From Anaerosacchariphilus hominis (GTDB lineage Bacteria > Bacillota > Clostridia > Lachnospirales > Lachnospiraceae), in the NCBI RefSeq assembly GCF_014290175.1, contig NZ_JACOOR010000001.1, forward strand, positions 186,001 to 250,000: a DNA stretch of 64,000 bases, written 5' to 3'. Positions 16,298-25,664 of the stretch are shown here, piece by piece. Positions within the stretch are counted from its first letter, which is position 1; each line of letters begins with the position of its first letter. Under the pieces are notes generated by a model, which saw only the letters and a program-made list of their open reading frames with translations, was not told the DNA's origin and did not search any database. The translations under genes were made by a program, and so were the position numbers.

Positions 16298-18487
16298 TCA
16301 CGCTGCAGCAGCCAATGCCGGAGACTGGATGCTATCCGTGTTTTCCATCAGGTCTGCCATCAGCACATCCGCCAAAAGCCTTCCTGCCAAATGGCCGGTA
16401 TGAATGATGACCCGATCCTTCTTCAACTGGATAAACTCCTTCTCACGAAGAATCCGACTTTCCGCAGCCAGTTTCAAATCACGACCTGTAAGACGCTCTG
16501 CAATAACTTTTTGCCATCTGCGAAGAAAGTCAGTTGCTTGCTCAATATCCTCATGCTGACGGTCAAATAGTGTACGCTTCTGACGCACTGTGCCATCTGG
16601 TTCGATCTCCAATGTGTAATAGGGATCTTCCGGTTCGTCGGTTCGGCGCAAGAACAGAATAAAGCTCTCACGACGCTCCATGCGCTCATAATATCGCTCA
16701 CCACTGCCATCGTTGCCAACACAATGATGAAGCATTCGCCCCTCTTTGATGATCGCAAAAATGTTTTCCGGAGCAACAACCATGTATTCCTCCTCAGCAT
16801 AGGTATATTTCTTCTGAAGTTCTCTGCAAATGCCATCAACATTGGGATATTTTTCTGCCATTTTCTCTGCCTGAAGTTCCAGACTTCCGGCTTCACACTG
16901 AATTACCAGTTCATCATGTCTCTGACGCAGCTTGCGCACGCGATAAATAATTTCATCACTGGTATCGATGTGCAGGCGCTGTGCCATAGCCATATAGTCC
17001 TGCCAAGCGATTAACGCCTGTCGGCAGCTGCCATCAAAATACTTCTTTTGCTTTTGCAGGTAATTACGTATCTGCAGCGGGCTCATGCGATCCACAATAA
17101 ATAAAATATCCTTGGCTCGAATTTTATGGATACGGAACCACCGAAGCAATTCATTGGTAATGGGTTTTCCCCTTTTCTTTTCAACCTGCAGCCATCCTAA
17201 ATCTTCTGTATCTCCATCCATCTGCCGCAAACGATTGAATCCCTGAGAATCCAGACCCAATGCGCGAATCAGCCTTGGAGCCTCCGGGTACAAAATCATT
17301 TGCCGCACTACATCACAGTTCTTAAAACATTCCTTCGTCAATTTTGATAAGCCGGATTTCCATATTTGCTCCATCTGGGGAAGCCGGCGCCAAACTGCCA
17401 GATAACTTTCCGGATCGATGCTTTTCTGTTTCCGAATCCATTGCACAAGACCGGTACAGCGAAGCTCATGCTTTTCAAGATGAGGCAGAGTCTTACCATA
17501 GACACGGCCATTTTCTGCACCATGCCAGTCATAAGAACAGGGGCTACAAGAAATCCAGCGCATATTACGCTGCTTATACATCCCCCAGTAATAACTTCTG
17601 GGTTTTAGTTCTCTGTCATAGATGGTACGCCGGATTTCCTGGCAATAAAGCTTGGAATTTGGAAGGCTTTCTTTTCTGTATGTCCGGTCAGCCTGAAATT
17701 CACGAACTACAAAGCCGTCCTTGCATCGCTGGATCAGGTAAGCAAAATATTTTTCTGTCTGCATGTACCCCGCCCGGCCATATGCTTTGAATACCACCGG
17801 ATGGCGGCAGCAACTGCAGTAACCTTCCTGATTGTGGTGAGGATGCCCTTTAATCGGCACTTCCTTTTCACAATAGGTACAGTACCCTGTTTTTGCACCG
17901 CCTTTTTTGTAATGGTAGTAGATGTAGTTCTGCTGGATGGCGACCTTATTCACCCAGCGGTTCCAGTCCTTTGGAAGTTCCGGCACCTGCTCCAGATCTT
18001 TATCCCATGGGTCGGTTTCCAGCCGATGTCGCTGCACCAGCTGTTCGTCACGGACAGCCCTCTGGAACTGCAGGATCGCACTTGCTCCTCTTTTATCATT
18101 GTCTAAATATGTCTGTATAACTGCTGCTTCTTCCTCGCTGACCCAGCTGCTTTTTGCATACCAGTGTTTCCAGTCCAGTCGGTCCAGTTTGGCCTCGCTC
18201 CATTTCTGGTTCAAGCAGTCATAGGTGGTAAACTGCCGATTCTCTTTATCCAGATACACCTCGTAGACCGGATTATTTCCGTCCAAACGCAGGTAGTCCG
18301 GAAAAAAGAGTGCGGCTTTCAAAATTCCAGCCTGCACGACACAACGCAGATAAACGTAATAATCACAAACCTCCGTGACATAGCCATATTTCGTTTTTTC
18401 TTTTCTCGGCATATCCGAAGCGGCAATCTGCTTCATTTCTTCTGTTGCTGTCAGCTTGGGAAATGCCATCAGGGCTCGTTTTTTCAT
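16298..18487 (-). CDS. pcfJ: PcfJ-like protein
   Basis: 729 residues. The N-terminal half contains paired Cys motifs (CTYCEKE ... CSCCRHP, about 205-235) resembling a zinc ribbon. The C-terminal half carries the PcfJ hallmark: a conserved segment around HHCVG near residue 585 followed by FILFLRR and YYTLEIEPDG. Named after the conjugative plasmid pCF10 gene, whose role in transfer is unclear. It starts 1 nt after the stop of the 180-residue gene. PcfJ and PcfK genes are usually neighbours; here one gene separates them. Confidence 0.8.
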   Translation of the reverse strand: MKKRALMAFPKLTATEEMKQIAASDMPRKEKTKYGYVTEVCDYYVYLRCVVQAGILKAALFFPDYLRLDGNNPVYEVYLDKENRQFTTYDCLNQKWSEAKLDRLDWKHWYAKSSWVSEEEAAVIQTYLDNDKRGASAILQFQRAVRDEQLVQRHRLETDPWDKDLEQVPELPKDWNRWVNKVAIQQNYIYYHYKKGGAKTGYCTYCEKEVPIKGHPHHNQEGYCSCCRHPVVFKAYGRAGYMQTEKYFAYLIQRCKDGFVVREFQADRTYRKESLPNSKLYCQEIRRTIYDRELKPRSYYWGMYKQRNMRWISCSPCSYDWHGAENGRVYGKTLPHLEKHELRCTGLVQWIRKQKSIDPESYLAVWRRLPQMEQIWKSGLSKLTKECFKNCDVVRQMILYPEAPRLIRALGLDSQGFNRLRQMDGDTEDLGWLQVEKKRGKPITNELLRWFRIHKIRAKDILFIVDRMSPLQIRNYLQKQKKYFDGSCRQALIAWQDYMAMAQRLHIDTSDEIIYRVRKLRQRHDELVIQCEAGSLELQAEKMAEKYPNVDGICRELQKKYTYAEEEYMVVAPENIFAIIKEGRMLHHCVGNDGSGERYYERMERRESFILFLRRTDEPEDPYYTLEIEPDGTVRQKRTLFDRQHEDIEQATDFLRRWQKVIAERLTGRDLKLAAESRILREKEFIQLKKDRVIIHTGHLAGRLLADVLMADLMENTDSIQSPALAAAA

Positions 18488-18488
18488 C

Positions 18489-19031
18489 TCAATTCACCGT
18501 CCTTCTTGTCAAATCCACGCCATACCACACATCCGGCATCAACGTGATTCCATCAACTCGCCCTACAGCAACCTGTACGATAGCTTCGGAATCCGGAGCT
18601 TCCTTCGCAAAAGCAAGGATGTCTCCCAGTCTGCCGGTGGCAACGGGGTCTTTCCCCCGTACCACCGCATAACCGCAGTTCGCCATTGCCCGGTTGGCTG
18701 CCACATGGGAACTCCACACCCTGCGCGGGTGATCTACCATGTAGGCCAAACCATGTAAAAACAGCTCCTCTTTGGTTAGCCGCTTAATCACAGTCAACTC
18801 CGTACAGGCGATTTTGGAGTCATGCTCATCTTCATCGATGTCGCCGCCGGCGTTGACAATATAATATTCCGAATGCTCCAGGCTGGAATAATAGCTAAGG
18901 CAGTCGAGCGGATTTTCCGCGCAGTGAAATCCATTTTCCCTGCAATTTGCTTTTTCAGTCGTATTGAGCCCCATCACAAACTGATAGCCACGGCATATCA
19001 GCCCGGGGCGAAAACCCTTATAAGCAATCAT
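18489..19031 (-). CDS. DUF7666-like protein between pcfK and pcfJ
   Basis: 180 residues from the ATG at 19031, with AGGAGG 11 nt upstream. A longer reading frame exists upstream but overlaps pcfK in another frame and is very Arg/Lys-rich, so I rejected it. The N-terminal part (YKGFRPGLICRGYQF ... NGFHCAENPLDCLSYY) matches my recollection of the DUF7666 pattern seen in phage and element proteins. The rest is rich in Ala/Val with a repeated-looking region. Function unknown. Confidence 0.65.
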   Translation of the reverse strand: MIAYKGFRPGLICRGYQFVMGLNTTEKANCRENGFHCAENPLDCLSYYSSLEHSEYYIVNAGGDIDEDEHDSKIACTELTVIKRLTKEELFLHGLAYMVDHPRRVWSSHVAANRAMANCGYAVVRGKDPVATGRLGDILAFAKEAPDSEAIVQVAVGRVDGITLMPDVWYGVDLTRRTVN

Positions 19032-19056
19032 TCTGCATTTTTCCTCCTTTGCCGGC

Positions 19057-19977
19057 TCAGCCTGCCTTTGCCATCCCAAAATCCAGAAGCGACATCTGCC
19101 CATCCTGAGAAGGCTTTTTTTCCTCCTGCTTGGGTGCCGCCTTGGGTTCCGTCTTTTTCTTCTCTGCCGCCTTCTTGGGTTTGCTCTTTGCAGAGGACTT
19201 CCCAGCATACGGCTTGGGAACAAACTTCTCCTCATCCTCATGGTCTTCCTTGGCATCAGGGTCACGGAAATAATCTTCCGCCCACTGATAGCACATATCA
19301 TCCGGCACATCGCAGCCATATGTCTGCTGTCCGGGACCAGGGCGGGTTCCGCTTGCTTTTAGTTCATCCTGCACATAATCCCATGCCTTTCGGTTGATGT
19401 ACTGGAAACAGCGGATCATGTTCTTTTTCGGATGCATCGTCAGACGGGCAAACGCCGTATCTTCCATACAGAGCATCTGGATATGCTCGGACACACATTC
19501 CTTCATATTTCGCCGTGTCAGTTTTTCTACATCGGTACTCACCCTCTGGGTAGAGGCCGCGATTACTTCTTCATCACTCATCGCTTCCAGACGGGCGATT
19601 TGCTCCTGCTCCGCGGCTTTCTTCGCCTGCTGTTTGGCGTCAAATTCCGCTTTGCGCTGGGCTTCAGCCGCCTCATGCTCCGCACGCTTTTTTTCTTCAT
19701 CTTCTGCGGCGGGCGGTTGTGCCGAATTCCCCTCCTCAGCAGACTTCTCTTCCCCAGCAGGCGCTACTTCATCCGCAGGTTCCTCCTCTGCATCAGCCAA
19801 AGCAGTCTCACCGGCAGAAACCGAAGCCGCCGATACTGGGACAGTGTCTGTACCTACAGGCGGCACAGGCAAAGATTCCATCTCCTCCAGCTCAAAGGCT
19901 TCATCATCCTCAAAGGCTGCAGACGAATCGAACATACTGTTTTGCTGCTCCATTGCTATTTCTGAAAAAACACCCAT
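19057..19977 (-). CDS. pcfK: PcfK-like protein
   Basis: 306 residues. The ATG at 19977 follows AAAGGAG by 8 nt; a longer frame to 20034 would run through a hairpin. The N-terminal 120 residues are acidic and low-complexity (Ala/Glu/Pro). The central part (about 145-245) has the PcfK-type segment with HIQMLCMEDTAFA and KKNMIRCFQYINRKAWDY. The tail is Lys-rich and ends in GQMSLLDFGMAKAG. The QMSLLDF peptide resembles the beta-clamp binding consensus QLSLF, which would suit a role in DNA replication; that is an inference. Confidence 0.75.
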   Translation of the reverse strand: MGVFSEIAMEQQNSMFDSSAAFEDDEAFELEEMESLPVPPVGTDTVPVSAASVSAGETALADAEEEPADEVAPAGEEKSAEEGNSAQPPAAEDEEKKRAEHEAAEAQRKAEFDAKQQAKKAAEQEQIARLEAMSDEEVIAASTQRVSTDVEKLTRRNMKECVSEHIQMLCMEDTAFARLTMHPKKNMIRCFQYINRKAWDYVQDELKASGTRPGPGQQTYGCDVPDDMCYQWAEDYFRDPDAKEDHEDEEKFVPKPYAGKSSAKSKPKKAAEKKKTEPKAAPKQEEKKPSQDGQMSLLDFGMAKAG

Positions 19978-20000
19978 TGTAAAATCTCCTTTCGCAAAAA

Positions 20001-20039
20001 ATGGCATGGAGTAGGCCGTTATGACCCTTTCCATGCCAT
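20001..20039 (-). terminator. hairpin with T-tract before pcfK
   Basis: ATGGCATGGA and TCCATGCCAT form a 10-bp stem with a 19-nt loop. On the minus strand six T follow, and the pcfK ribosome binding site comes right after. It would end most transcripts from upstream genes unless read through, so it may act as an attenuator. Confidence 0.65.
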
Positions 20040-20049
20040 TGTGTGTTGC

Positions 20050-20298
20050 TCACAGCACATATAAAAGTGTGCTGAAGCTGTCAAAACAGTAGCAGACCAC
20101 GCCAGTATACTGCCTTGACCATTCCTTGATTTTGTCCTGCACCTCCTGCGCAGTCTTTTGATTGCTCATGTTCCAGGGTGGAGGTACCGTTACGGTAAAG
20201 TAGCCATTCTCCAGACAACTTCTGACATCTGCCGGAAGATTGGAGCACTGCTCATACAGTGCTGTAATCTGGCTTTTCTTCTTTTCTGCAATACGCAT
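20050..20298 (-). CDS. hypothetical small protein
   Basis: 82 residues. The ATG at 20298 has GGGATAGGGG upstream and lies 15 nt after the primase stop. The N-terminus is basic, and a helical region (QKTAQEVQDKIKEWSRQY) precedes a short hydrophobic end (GVVCYCFDSFSTLLYVL). No family recognised. Confidence 0.6.
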   Translation of the reverse strand: MRIAEKKKSQITALYEQCSNLPADVRSCLENGYFTVTVPPPWNMSNQKTAQEVQDKIKEWSRQYTGVVCYCFDSFSTLLYVL

Positions 20299-20313
20299 CT
20301 GACCCCTATCCCT

Positions 20314-22107
20314 TCATTCCTGTTTTTGAGCAGGCTCCGGAAGTCTTTTACACAAGAATGGGGAGAAGCGTACCGGCGCAAAATCCCGGCAGTCATTCAC
20401 ATAGAAGTATGTGCGTTTGCCTTGGCAGTCCAGTTCCACCACATCAGATGGAGCCAACGGACGGCCTCTGTAATCTTCCGGCAAATGCTCATTAAAGTCC
20501 AGGAACAGGCGCCCCAGCACTTCCATGTCATTCTGCCCCTTTGGGCAACAGACCTCTGCGCTCCATACCGTCTGATAGGCGGCGGCAGGCGGCTGTTCAT
20601 ATCCAGCTTTACGCAGTGCATCCAGTTGCTTGAACGCGAAAGGTACCGTCTGTGTCTCACCCAGGCAAAGCTGGTAAATGCAAAATCTCCGGAAAACTCT
20701 CTGGCTGTCCAGAATATCCTTCAGCGCCCGATTGCCCTGAGCAAGAAATATCTGATACTCTTCCTTTGTCAGCCCCAGATACTCTGTCAGATCCAAATCT
20801 TTCTCCGCTCTGGTGTGCCAAAGCTCGACGCAGCCATCTATATAGGTAAAATCACACTTACCGCACAGATATTGCTGCTTAAAATTCATTCTCTGCACCT
20901 CCTTTTCCTTCTGTTCTTTCTCCCGAAGGGCAAGCTGCCAATCATCAAACCCTTTATAATTCGGATTCCAGGTCAGCCGACGACATGCCATTCCATTTTT
21001 TCGGGCCATCAGATAGATCTTAGATGCCCCATTAGAGGTCATTTGGTTACTGTACTTATCCATATCATGAGCCTCAATGATCTCCTCAGTGCCATTCTGT
21101 GCCAACAGTGCAAACAGCGTATCCAACTGGCTTGTGTTGTTTGCGCCGGCAATCGCCGCAAAAGTCCGGTTTGTCAGGCAGTGTGAGATGTCTGCTTTCA
21201 GCAGTCCCTCAATGACATAGACCACTCGAGCAGATGGATGGCCGATAAAATGTACCGGGCTCCCGGATGTGACGCCCATATTTTTGGACGAGGACGAAAA
21301 CCAGATGTATTTGGCTCCTGACTTATCCGGTGGATCATCTTTTTGCTTGAGCGGACTATCCAAAAGTATCTGCAGGCCATGTATCATACCGTCGTATCCC
21401 ACAGCCGGAATCAAAATCCCTGCGTTTTTTCGGTAGAAGTTCATGGTCCAGCGCCCGCTGTCATCCAGATAAAAGCCGGGCACCCCCTCCACCTTGCATC
21501 CCTGTTTCATCAGCCGCTCGGTAATGGAGCGGCAAAGGAATGGGGGTGGAGTGCTCTTGAACCCAATCCGGTCGATCTGTTCATCCGACAGTCCCCGTTT
21601 TGGGGAGTGCAGATGGTTGCGGTGGGCAGGCTGAAGAGGCAGCATAGCGAGCAGCAGCGAAAGCGTTTGATGAATTTCCTGTCCGCTGGCCCGTTCTGCT
21701 TGCTGCACTGTTTTTAGTTCGCCCCTCCTCTCATATCCGGCAAAGTCGGTCTGAGTCCCCGAAACCGGGGACCCAGTGCCAGCCTGCTGGTTTCCTGCCA
21801 TCTCATATCCAGAGTTCGGCCGTTCCCTGTGAAAATCGTTGCACAGGGCTTCTCCTATCTCCCAATACGCATCGGATGTAGTCGTATTGTTTAGCCGCGC
21901 ATAAAGCGCAAGCATACCGCCATGCTCATCACAATAATTGCACCGCCAGACATTTTTGACGAAATTCACATTCATCTTGCCGCGGCGGTCACCACAAAAC
22001 GGGCAATCCACATATACACTGTTTGCCTGTCGGCGTCTGATTCGTAGATGTAGAAGTTCCACTACATCCATAATACCGAACGGAAAATCTCCTGGATATG
22101 AGTCCAT
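20314..22107 (-). CDS. DnaG-like primase with CHC2 zinc finger and Toprim domain
   Basis: 597 residues. The zinc-binding domain has Cys pairs at about 35/38 and 56/59 (CPFC ... CNYC). A Toprim-like core contains VVYVIEGLLKADI (acidic Glu after a beta strand) and EAHDMDKYSNQ (Asp pair). A C-terminal region of about 180 residues is uncharacterised. ATG at 22107 with AGGGAGGG upstream; the in-frame ATG at 22134 lacks such a site. Likely role: making RNA primers for replication of the element, perhaps of the displaced strand after conjugation. Confidence 0.85.
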   Translation of the reverse strand: MDSYPGDFPFGIMDVVELLHLRIRRRQANSVYVDCPFCGDRRGKMNVNFVKNVWRCNYCDEHGGMLALYARLNNTTTSDAYWEIGEALCNDFHRERPNSGYEMAGNQQAGTGSPVSGTQTDFAGYERRGELKTVQQAERASGQEIHQTLSLLLAMLPLQPAHRNHLHSPKRGLSDEQIDRIGFKSTPPPFLCRSITERLMKQGCKVEGVPGFYLDDSGRWTMNFYRKNAGILIPAVGYDGMIHGLQILLDSPLKQKDDPPDKSGAKYIWFSSSSKNMGVTSGSPVHFIGHPSARVVYVIEGLLKADISHCLTNRTFAAIAGANNTSQLDTLFALLAQNGTEEIIEAHDMDKYSNQMTSNGASKIYLMARKNGMACRRLTWNPNYKGFDDWQLALREKEQKEKEVQRMNFKQQYLCGKCDFTYIDGCVELWHTRAEKDLDLTEYLGLTKEEYQIFLAQGNRALKDILDSQRVFRRFCIYQLCLGETQTVPFAFKQLDALRKAGYEQPPAAAYQTVWSAEVCCPKGQNDMEVLGRLFLDFNEHLPEDYRGRPLAPSDVVELDCQGKRTYFYVNDCRDFAPVRFSPFLCKRLPEPAQKQE

Positions 22108-22149
22108 CTGTTCTCCCTCCCTTCTTGCCCCCATAGATGGGGCTGCTTA

Positions 22150-23307
22150 TCATCCGGCTTTCTGTGCGGCCATACCATCGAGCATGATCTGCGCCGCAGC
22201 ACGAACGATATTGTTGGTGCTCTTGTTGCCTGGGGTGAGGTAGAATTTCAGACTCACCGGACGCTCCTTGGCAACTGTTGCCATGGTCTTTCCTTTGCTC
22301 AGACCACTATCCACCACCACATTCTGCGCTTCTTCAAAGGTCATTACCTTCAAGATGTCTTCTACCGGAGTGCTCTCCGTATAAGAAGGCGCCACAGGCT
22401 GATCGGGTGCTTCCTGTTGGACAACAGGCGCCACAGGCAGTTCTTCCGGTTCATCCGATTGGAATACGGAGGCGGCCGGCTGCTCAGACGCATCATCCTG
22501 TTTTGGACTGCTATCCAATGTAACCTCGCGGCTCGGTACCGGCAGCTCCATATTGGGAGCATTCTCCTCTACCTTGCCGGCAGGCAGTGTATCCATATTC
22601 TCCTTCTCTTCTGCAACCATCTGTTGGACAACTGGCTGTACCGGAGAAACCGGGGGCTGTTCATTCTGAACCGGCTTTGCCGCAGGTTTCTGAATAGGCG
22701 CCGGACGAGCAGGAGCATTACGGCCCTCTACGGCGTTCTGAGGCGCTCTTTTCGGCCGGGCATGAACTTCCCCGCCAGATTGCCGCAGCGCCGCTCCAGG
22801 GGCTTCTACGGGCCTCTGCGCCGCATTTGGCATCGGTTGCTGGATAGGAGCCGTCCCGGAAAGCGGAATACTGCTTCCAAACACCTTGCCCGTACTGTCA
22901 ACAGCGACATCGGCAAACTGCAGACCGAAACCGGCATCCGACAGCGCAGCACTCAATGCCTCATCCTGGGCAGCCTGTACATAGTCGGTACCTTCTTCTG
23001 CACTGTGTTGCGAGATGTAATTACTGATAGGCTCTGCATCACTGCGGTCCAGATAAACTCTGGCCTCCATAATCGCAAGCTGTTCCGTGATCCGCAGAGT
23101 AGTCAGTTTCATGCGGCCCTGGGGGTGACGCAGGCGAAACCACAGCTTCTGATAGGGCAATTCCAACTGCAGCATTTCCTCATTGGTTTTTCTGGACACC
23201 TTATGGCGCAGAAATTTGAGCGGGTCAAAGCCCGGCACCTTGTTCAGTTCTGCCACTGCCGGAATTGTTTTGTACATCATAGGCATCGGATTACTTTTTT
23301 CGTTCAT
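22150..23307 (-). CDS. proline-rich protein with conserved ends, function unknown
   Basis: 385 residues. AAAGGAG lies 10 nt before the ATG. The first 120 residues look folded (DPLKFLRHKVS ... LQLELPYQKLWFRLRHPQGRMKLT). The middle (about 140-320) is a long linker rich in Pro, Ala, Gln and Glu, with repeated VAPVVQQ-like units. The last 60 residues are folded again (MTFEEAQNVVVDSGLSKGKTMATVAKERPVSLKFY). It lies between the RecD2-like and primase genes in the same operon, so an architectural or adaptor role in element DNA metabolism is possible. Confidence 0.7.
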   Translation of the reverse strand: MNEKSNPMPMMYKTIPAVAELNKVPGFDPLKFLRHKVSRKTNEEMLQLELPYQKLWFRLRHPQGRMKLTTLRITEQLAIMEARVYLDRSDAEPISNYISQHSAEEGTDYVQAAQDEALSAALSDAGFGLQFADVAVDSTGKVFGSSIPLSGTAPIQQPMPNAAQRPVEAPGAALRQSGGEVHARPKRAPQNAVEGRNAPARPAPIQKPAAKPVQNEQPPVSPVQPVVQQMVAEEKENMDTLPAGKVEENAPNMELPVPSREVTLDSSPKQDDASEQPAASVFQSDEPEELPVAPVVQQEAPDQPVAPSYTESTPVEDILKVMTFEEAQNVVVDSGLSKGKTMATVAKERPVSLKFYLTPGNKSTNNIVRAAAQIMLDGMAAQKAG

Positions 23308-23336
23308 GTTGGAAACTCCTTTCTGACATAAAAATA

Positions 23337-23372
23337 GGAGACGCCAAGTGCCATTTCTGCACCTGACCTCTC
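23337..23372 (-). terminator. hairpin before the proline-rich gene
   Basis: Imperfect stem-loop centred on GCACCTG-like and CAAGTGC arms with flanking GAGA/TCTC pairing. On the minus strand TATTTTTATG follows, then the ribosome binding site of the 385-residue gene. Layout matches the hairpin before pcfK. Confidence 0.5.
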
Positions 23373-23376
23373 TTTT

Positions 23377-25650
23377 TTAACTTGCGTTCTTTAATTGTTC
23401 TTCCAACGCAGCCGGAATGGGGATACCGGCTTTCTTTGCGTAGGCTTTGAAATACATCTGAATACGCATACCCAGCAGCGTATTCCGCTTGCCGATCTCA
23501 TTACGATGGATTGCCATAAACAATACCTGTTTCTGCCCAATCAGCACCACCCGCTTTTTGGCACGCGTGATTCCGGTGTAGAGCAGATTACGGTACATCA
23601 TGATGGTGTGCGCTTTGAGCAGCGGCATAATAACGATCTCATACTCAGAGCCCATAGCCTTGTGGATCGTAGTAGCATAAGCCAGATCCACATTGCTCAA
23701 ATCATCTACGCCGTATTCCAGTGTTCTGCCAGCGCCAAAATCCATGCCGATTTTTTTACCCTGGTCAGTGTCCTTAATATACCGGATGAAGCCCAGATCT
23801 CCATTAGAGACCTTTTCTGTGTTCTTGGTCTGCATGATGCGGTCATTGACCCGGAATATCTTGGGGCCGAACTTGATTTCCTCCTCCGCAGAGCGGAATG
23901 GGTTGACCAATTCACGAATGGTCTCATTCAGCTGTTCCGACGACGCGGCGCCTTCTGAACGGAAAGGTGAAAGAATCTGCACATTCTCAATGCCACTCTC
24001 CTGTATCTCCAAACAATACCGTTCTGTAATCTTTTCAGCGGTATCTTCCTGACTATCACCAGACACGAAAACAAAGTCCGGTCCGTAAAACAGTTTGGTA
24101 TTGCCCTCGTTGATAAATTTGGCATTATAGGCAATCAGACTATCCTTCGACTGACGGAAAATCTGATCCAGCACCGTTACTGGGACGATTTTGGTTTCGA
24201 TGATTTCACGAAACACATTTCCGGCTCCTACGCTCGGAAGCTGATCTGGGTCGCCTACCAGTACGATTCTGGCATTTATCTTCATGCGTTCAAAAAATTT
24301 CTCAGCAAGCCACATATCCACCATGGAAAACTCATCCACAATGATTAAATCGGCCGACAGTGGCTCTGACTTTCTGTTCCGGCTACCCTCATCCTCTTCA
24401 CTGGTCAGTCCCAGACCACTGTGTAATGTTCGGGCATCCTCAAAGCCGGTACTCTCCGACATCCTGCGGCTTGCCCGACCGGTAGGCGCCATAAGAGCAA
24501 TTTTGCCATCAGGGTGCAGCCGCCGGTAAACCTCAAGTATCGTCCGCAGCACTGTTGTTTTACCAGTACCAGGAGAACCCGTAATCACTGACAAGCCATG
24601 CCTAAATGCTGCATAGACCGCAGCCTCCTGCTGTGCAGACAGGCGCAGTCCCATTTCAACCTTGACCTGTTCCAGCACCGGCGCAATATGCTCTACTGGC
24701 ATCTGGGTGACCAGACGCTGGGCGATCCGGCGCGCCGTTTCGTCCTCTTGGGCAAACACTCTGGGAAGATAGATATTATCCTTCACGGAAACAATTGCTC
24801 CATTCAGGATCATTTCCTGCATCATATCCCTGACTTCCTGCTGATGCAGGCGAAGCTCCGGTACAGGTATCTTCTCATTGAGCAGTTTCAGCGCTGATTT
24901 CTCCAGTTCTTCAGAACTGATGTACAGATGGCCTCGTTTACTCTTGCCCTCATCCAGCGCACAAAAGACAGCCCCTTTGATACGCATAGAGTCATGGAGA
25001 TTGCCCCCGCTCTTTTGTACGATTGCATCTACCCGCCGAAATCCAAAGCCGGAGATCTGGCAAAGCTCAAATGGGCTCTTTTCCAAAATCTCTACGCTGG
25101 TCGGGCCGAAATATTGATATATTTTCAATGCCGTCTTGGGAGTAATCTTAAACGGTGCCAGCAAGGTCATAATTCCTTGGAGCATACGGTTTTCTGCATA
25201 AGAAGCTTTGATGTCCTCCAATTTACTTTCCGTAATGCCCCGGATCTCCAACAGCCGCTCCGGCTGGTGTTCCAGAATATCCAGTGTGTCCACACCGAAC
25301 CGCTCCACAATGTCTGCGGCAGTTTTGGGACCAATCCCTTTGATAAGCCCGGAGGCAAGGTAGCCCTCTACGCCGTTTTTTGTTCTGGGCACAATTTCAC
25401 GCCACTGCTCCACCTGGAGCTGGACACCATACTTGCCCTTTGTCCATTCACCATCCAGTTCCAACTCTACCGCATCTGTCCGTGGAATCTCATACCCCAC
25501 AGCTGTAAAGCGAATCAAATGGTCTTTGTACCGCCTGTTTGACCTGGCCTCGGCTGGCACGCTCTGATCTGCGGTTTTTACACTGACGATACAAAACTTA
25601 TTGGCAGGATTATAAAAAATCGTCCCGTCGTAGGTACCAATACAATTCAT
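23377..25650 (-). CDS. RecD2-type ATP-dependent helicase/exodeoxyribonuclease-like protein
   Basis: 757 residues. N-terminal OB-like and helix-hairpin-helix region (LIKGIGPKTAADIVERFG, residues about 105-125), then the SF1 helicase core: Walker A GSPGTGKTT (about 360), motif II VDEFSMVD, motif III VLVGDPDQLPSVG, motif IV IFRQS, motif V TIHKAMGSEYE and motif VI YTGITRAKK. Motif V usually reads HKSQGSEF in RecD2, so the Ala-Met pair is a variant. GAGGTGAAAAAGG precedes the ATG. Known members unwind DNA 5' to 3' and take part in repair. Here it follows the YqaJ-type nuclease by 14 nt, suggesting joint DNA end processing. Confidence 0.88.
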   Translation of the reverse strand: MNCIGTYDGTIFYNPANKFCIVSVKTADQSVPAEARSNRRYKDHLIRFTAVGYEIPRTDAVELELDGEWTKGKYGVQLQVEQWREIVPRTKNGVEGYLASGLIKGIGPKTAADIVERFGVDTLDILEHQPERLLEIRGITESKLEDIKASYAENRMLQGIMTLLAPFKITPKTALKIYQYFGPTSVEILEKSPFELCQISGFGFRRVDAIVQKSGGNLHDSMRIKGAVFCALDEGKSKRGHLYISSEELEKSALKLLNEKIPVPELRLHQQEVRDMMQEMILNGAIVSVKDNIYLPRVFAQEDETARRIAQRLVTQMPVEHIAPVLEQVKVEMGLRLSAQQEAAVYAAFRHGLSVITGSPGTGKTTVLRTILEVYRRLHPDGKIALMAPTGRASRRMSESTGFEDARTLHSGLGLTSEEDEGSRNRKSEPLSADLIIVDEFSMVDMWLAEKFFERMKINARIVLVGDPDQLPSVGAGNVFREIIETKIVPVTVLDQIFRQSKDSLIAYNAKFINEGNTKLFYGPDFVFVSGDSQEDTAEKITERYCLEIQESGIENVQILSPFRSEGAASSEQLNETIRELVNPFRSAEEEIKFGPKIFRVNDRIMQTKNTEKVSNGDLGFIRYIKDTDQGKKIGMDFGAGRTLEYGVDDLSNVDLAYATTIHKAMGSEYEIVIMPLLKAHTIMMYRNLLYTGITRAKKRVVLIGQKQVLFMAIHRNEIGKRNTLLGMRIQMYFKAYAKKAGIPIPAALEEQLKNAS

Positions 25651-25664
25651 CCTTTTTCACCTCA

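Noticed and set aside
19031..19319. Upstream extension of the 180-residue gene
   Set aside because: The extra 96 codons overlap pcfK in another frame and are mostly Arg/Lys/Pro. AGGAGG points to the ATG at 19031.
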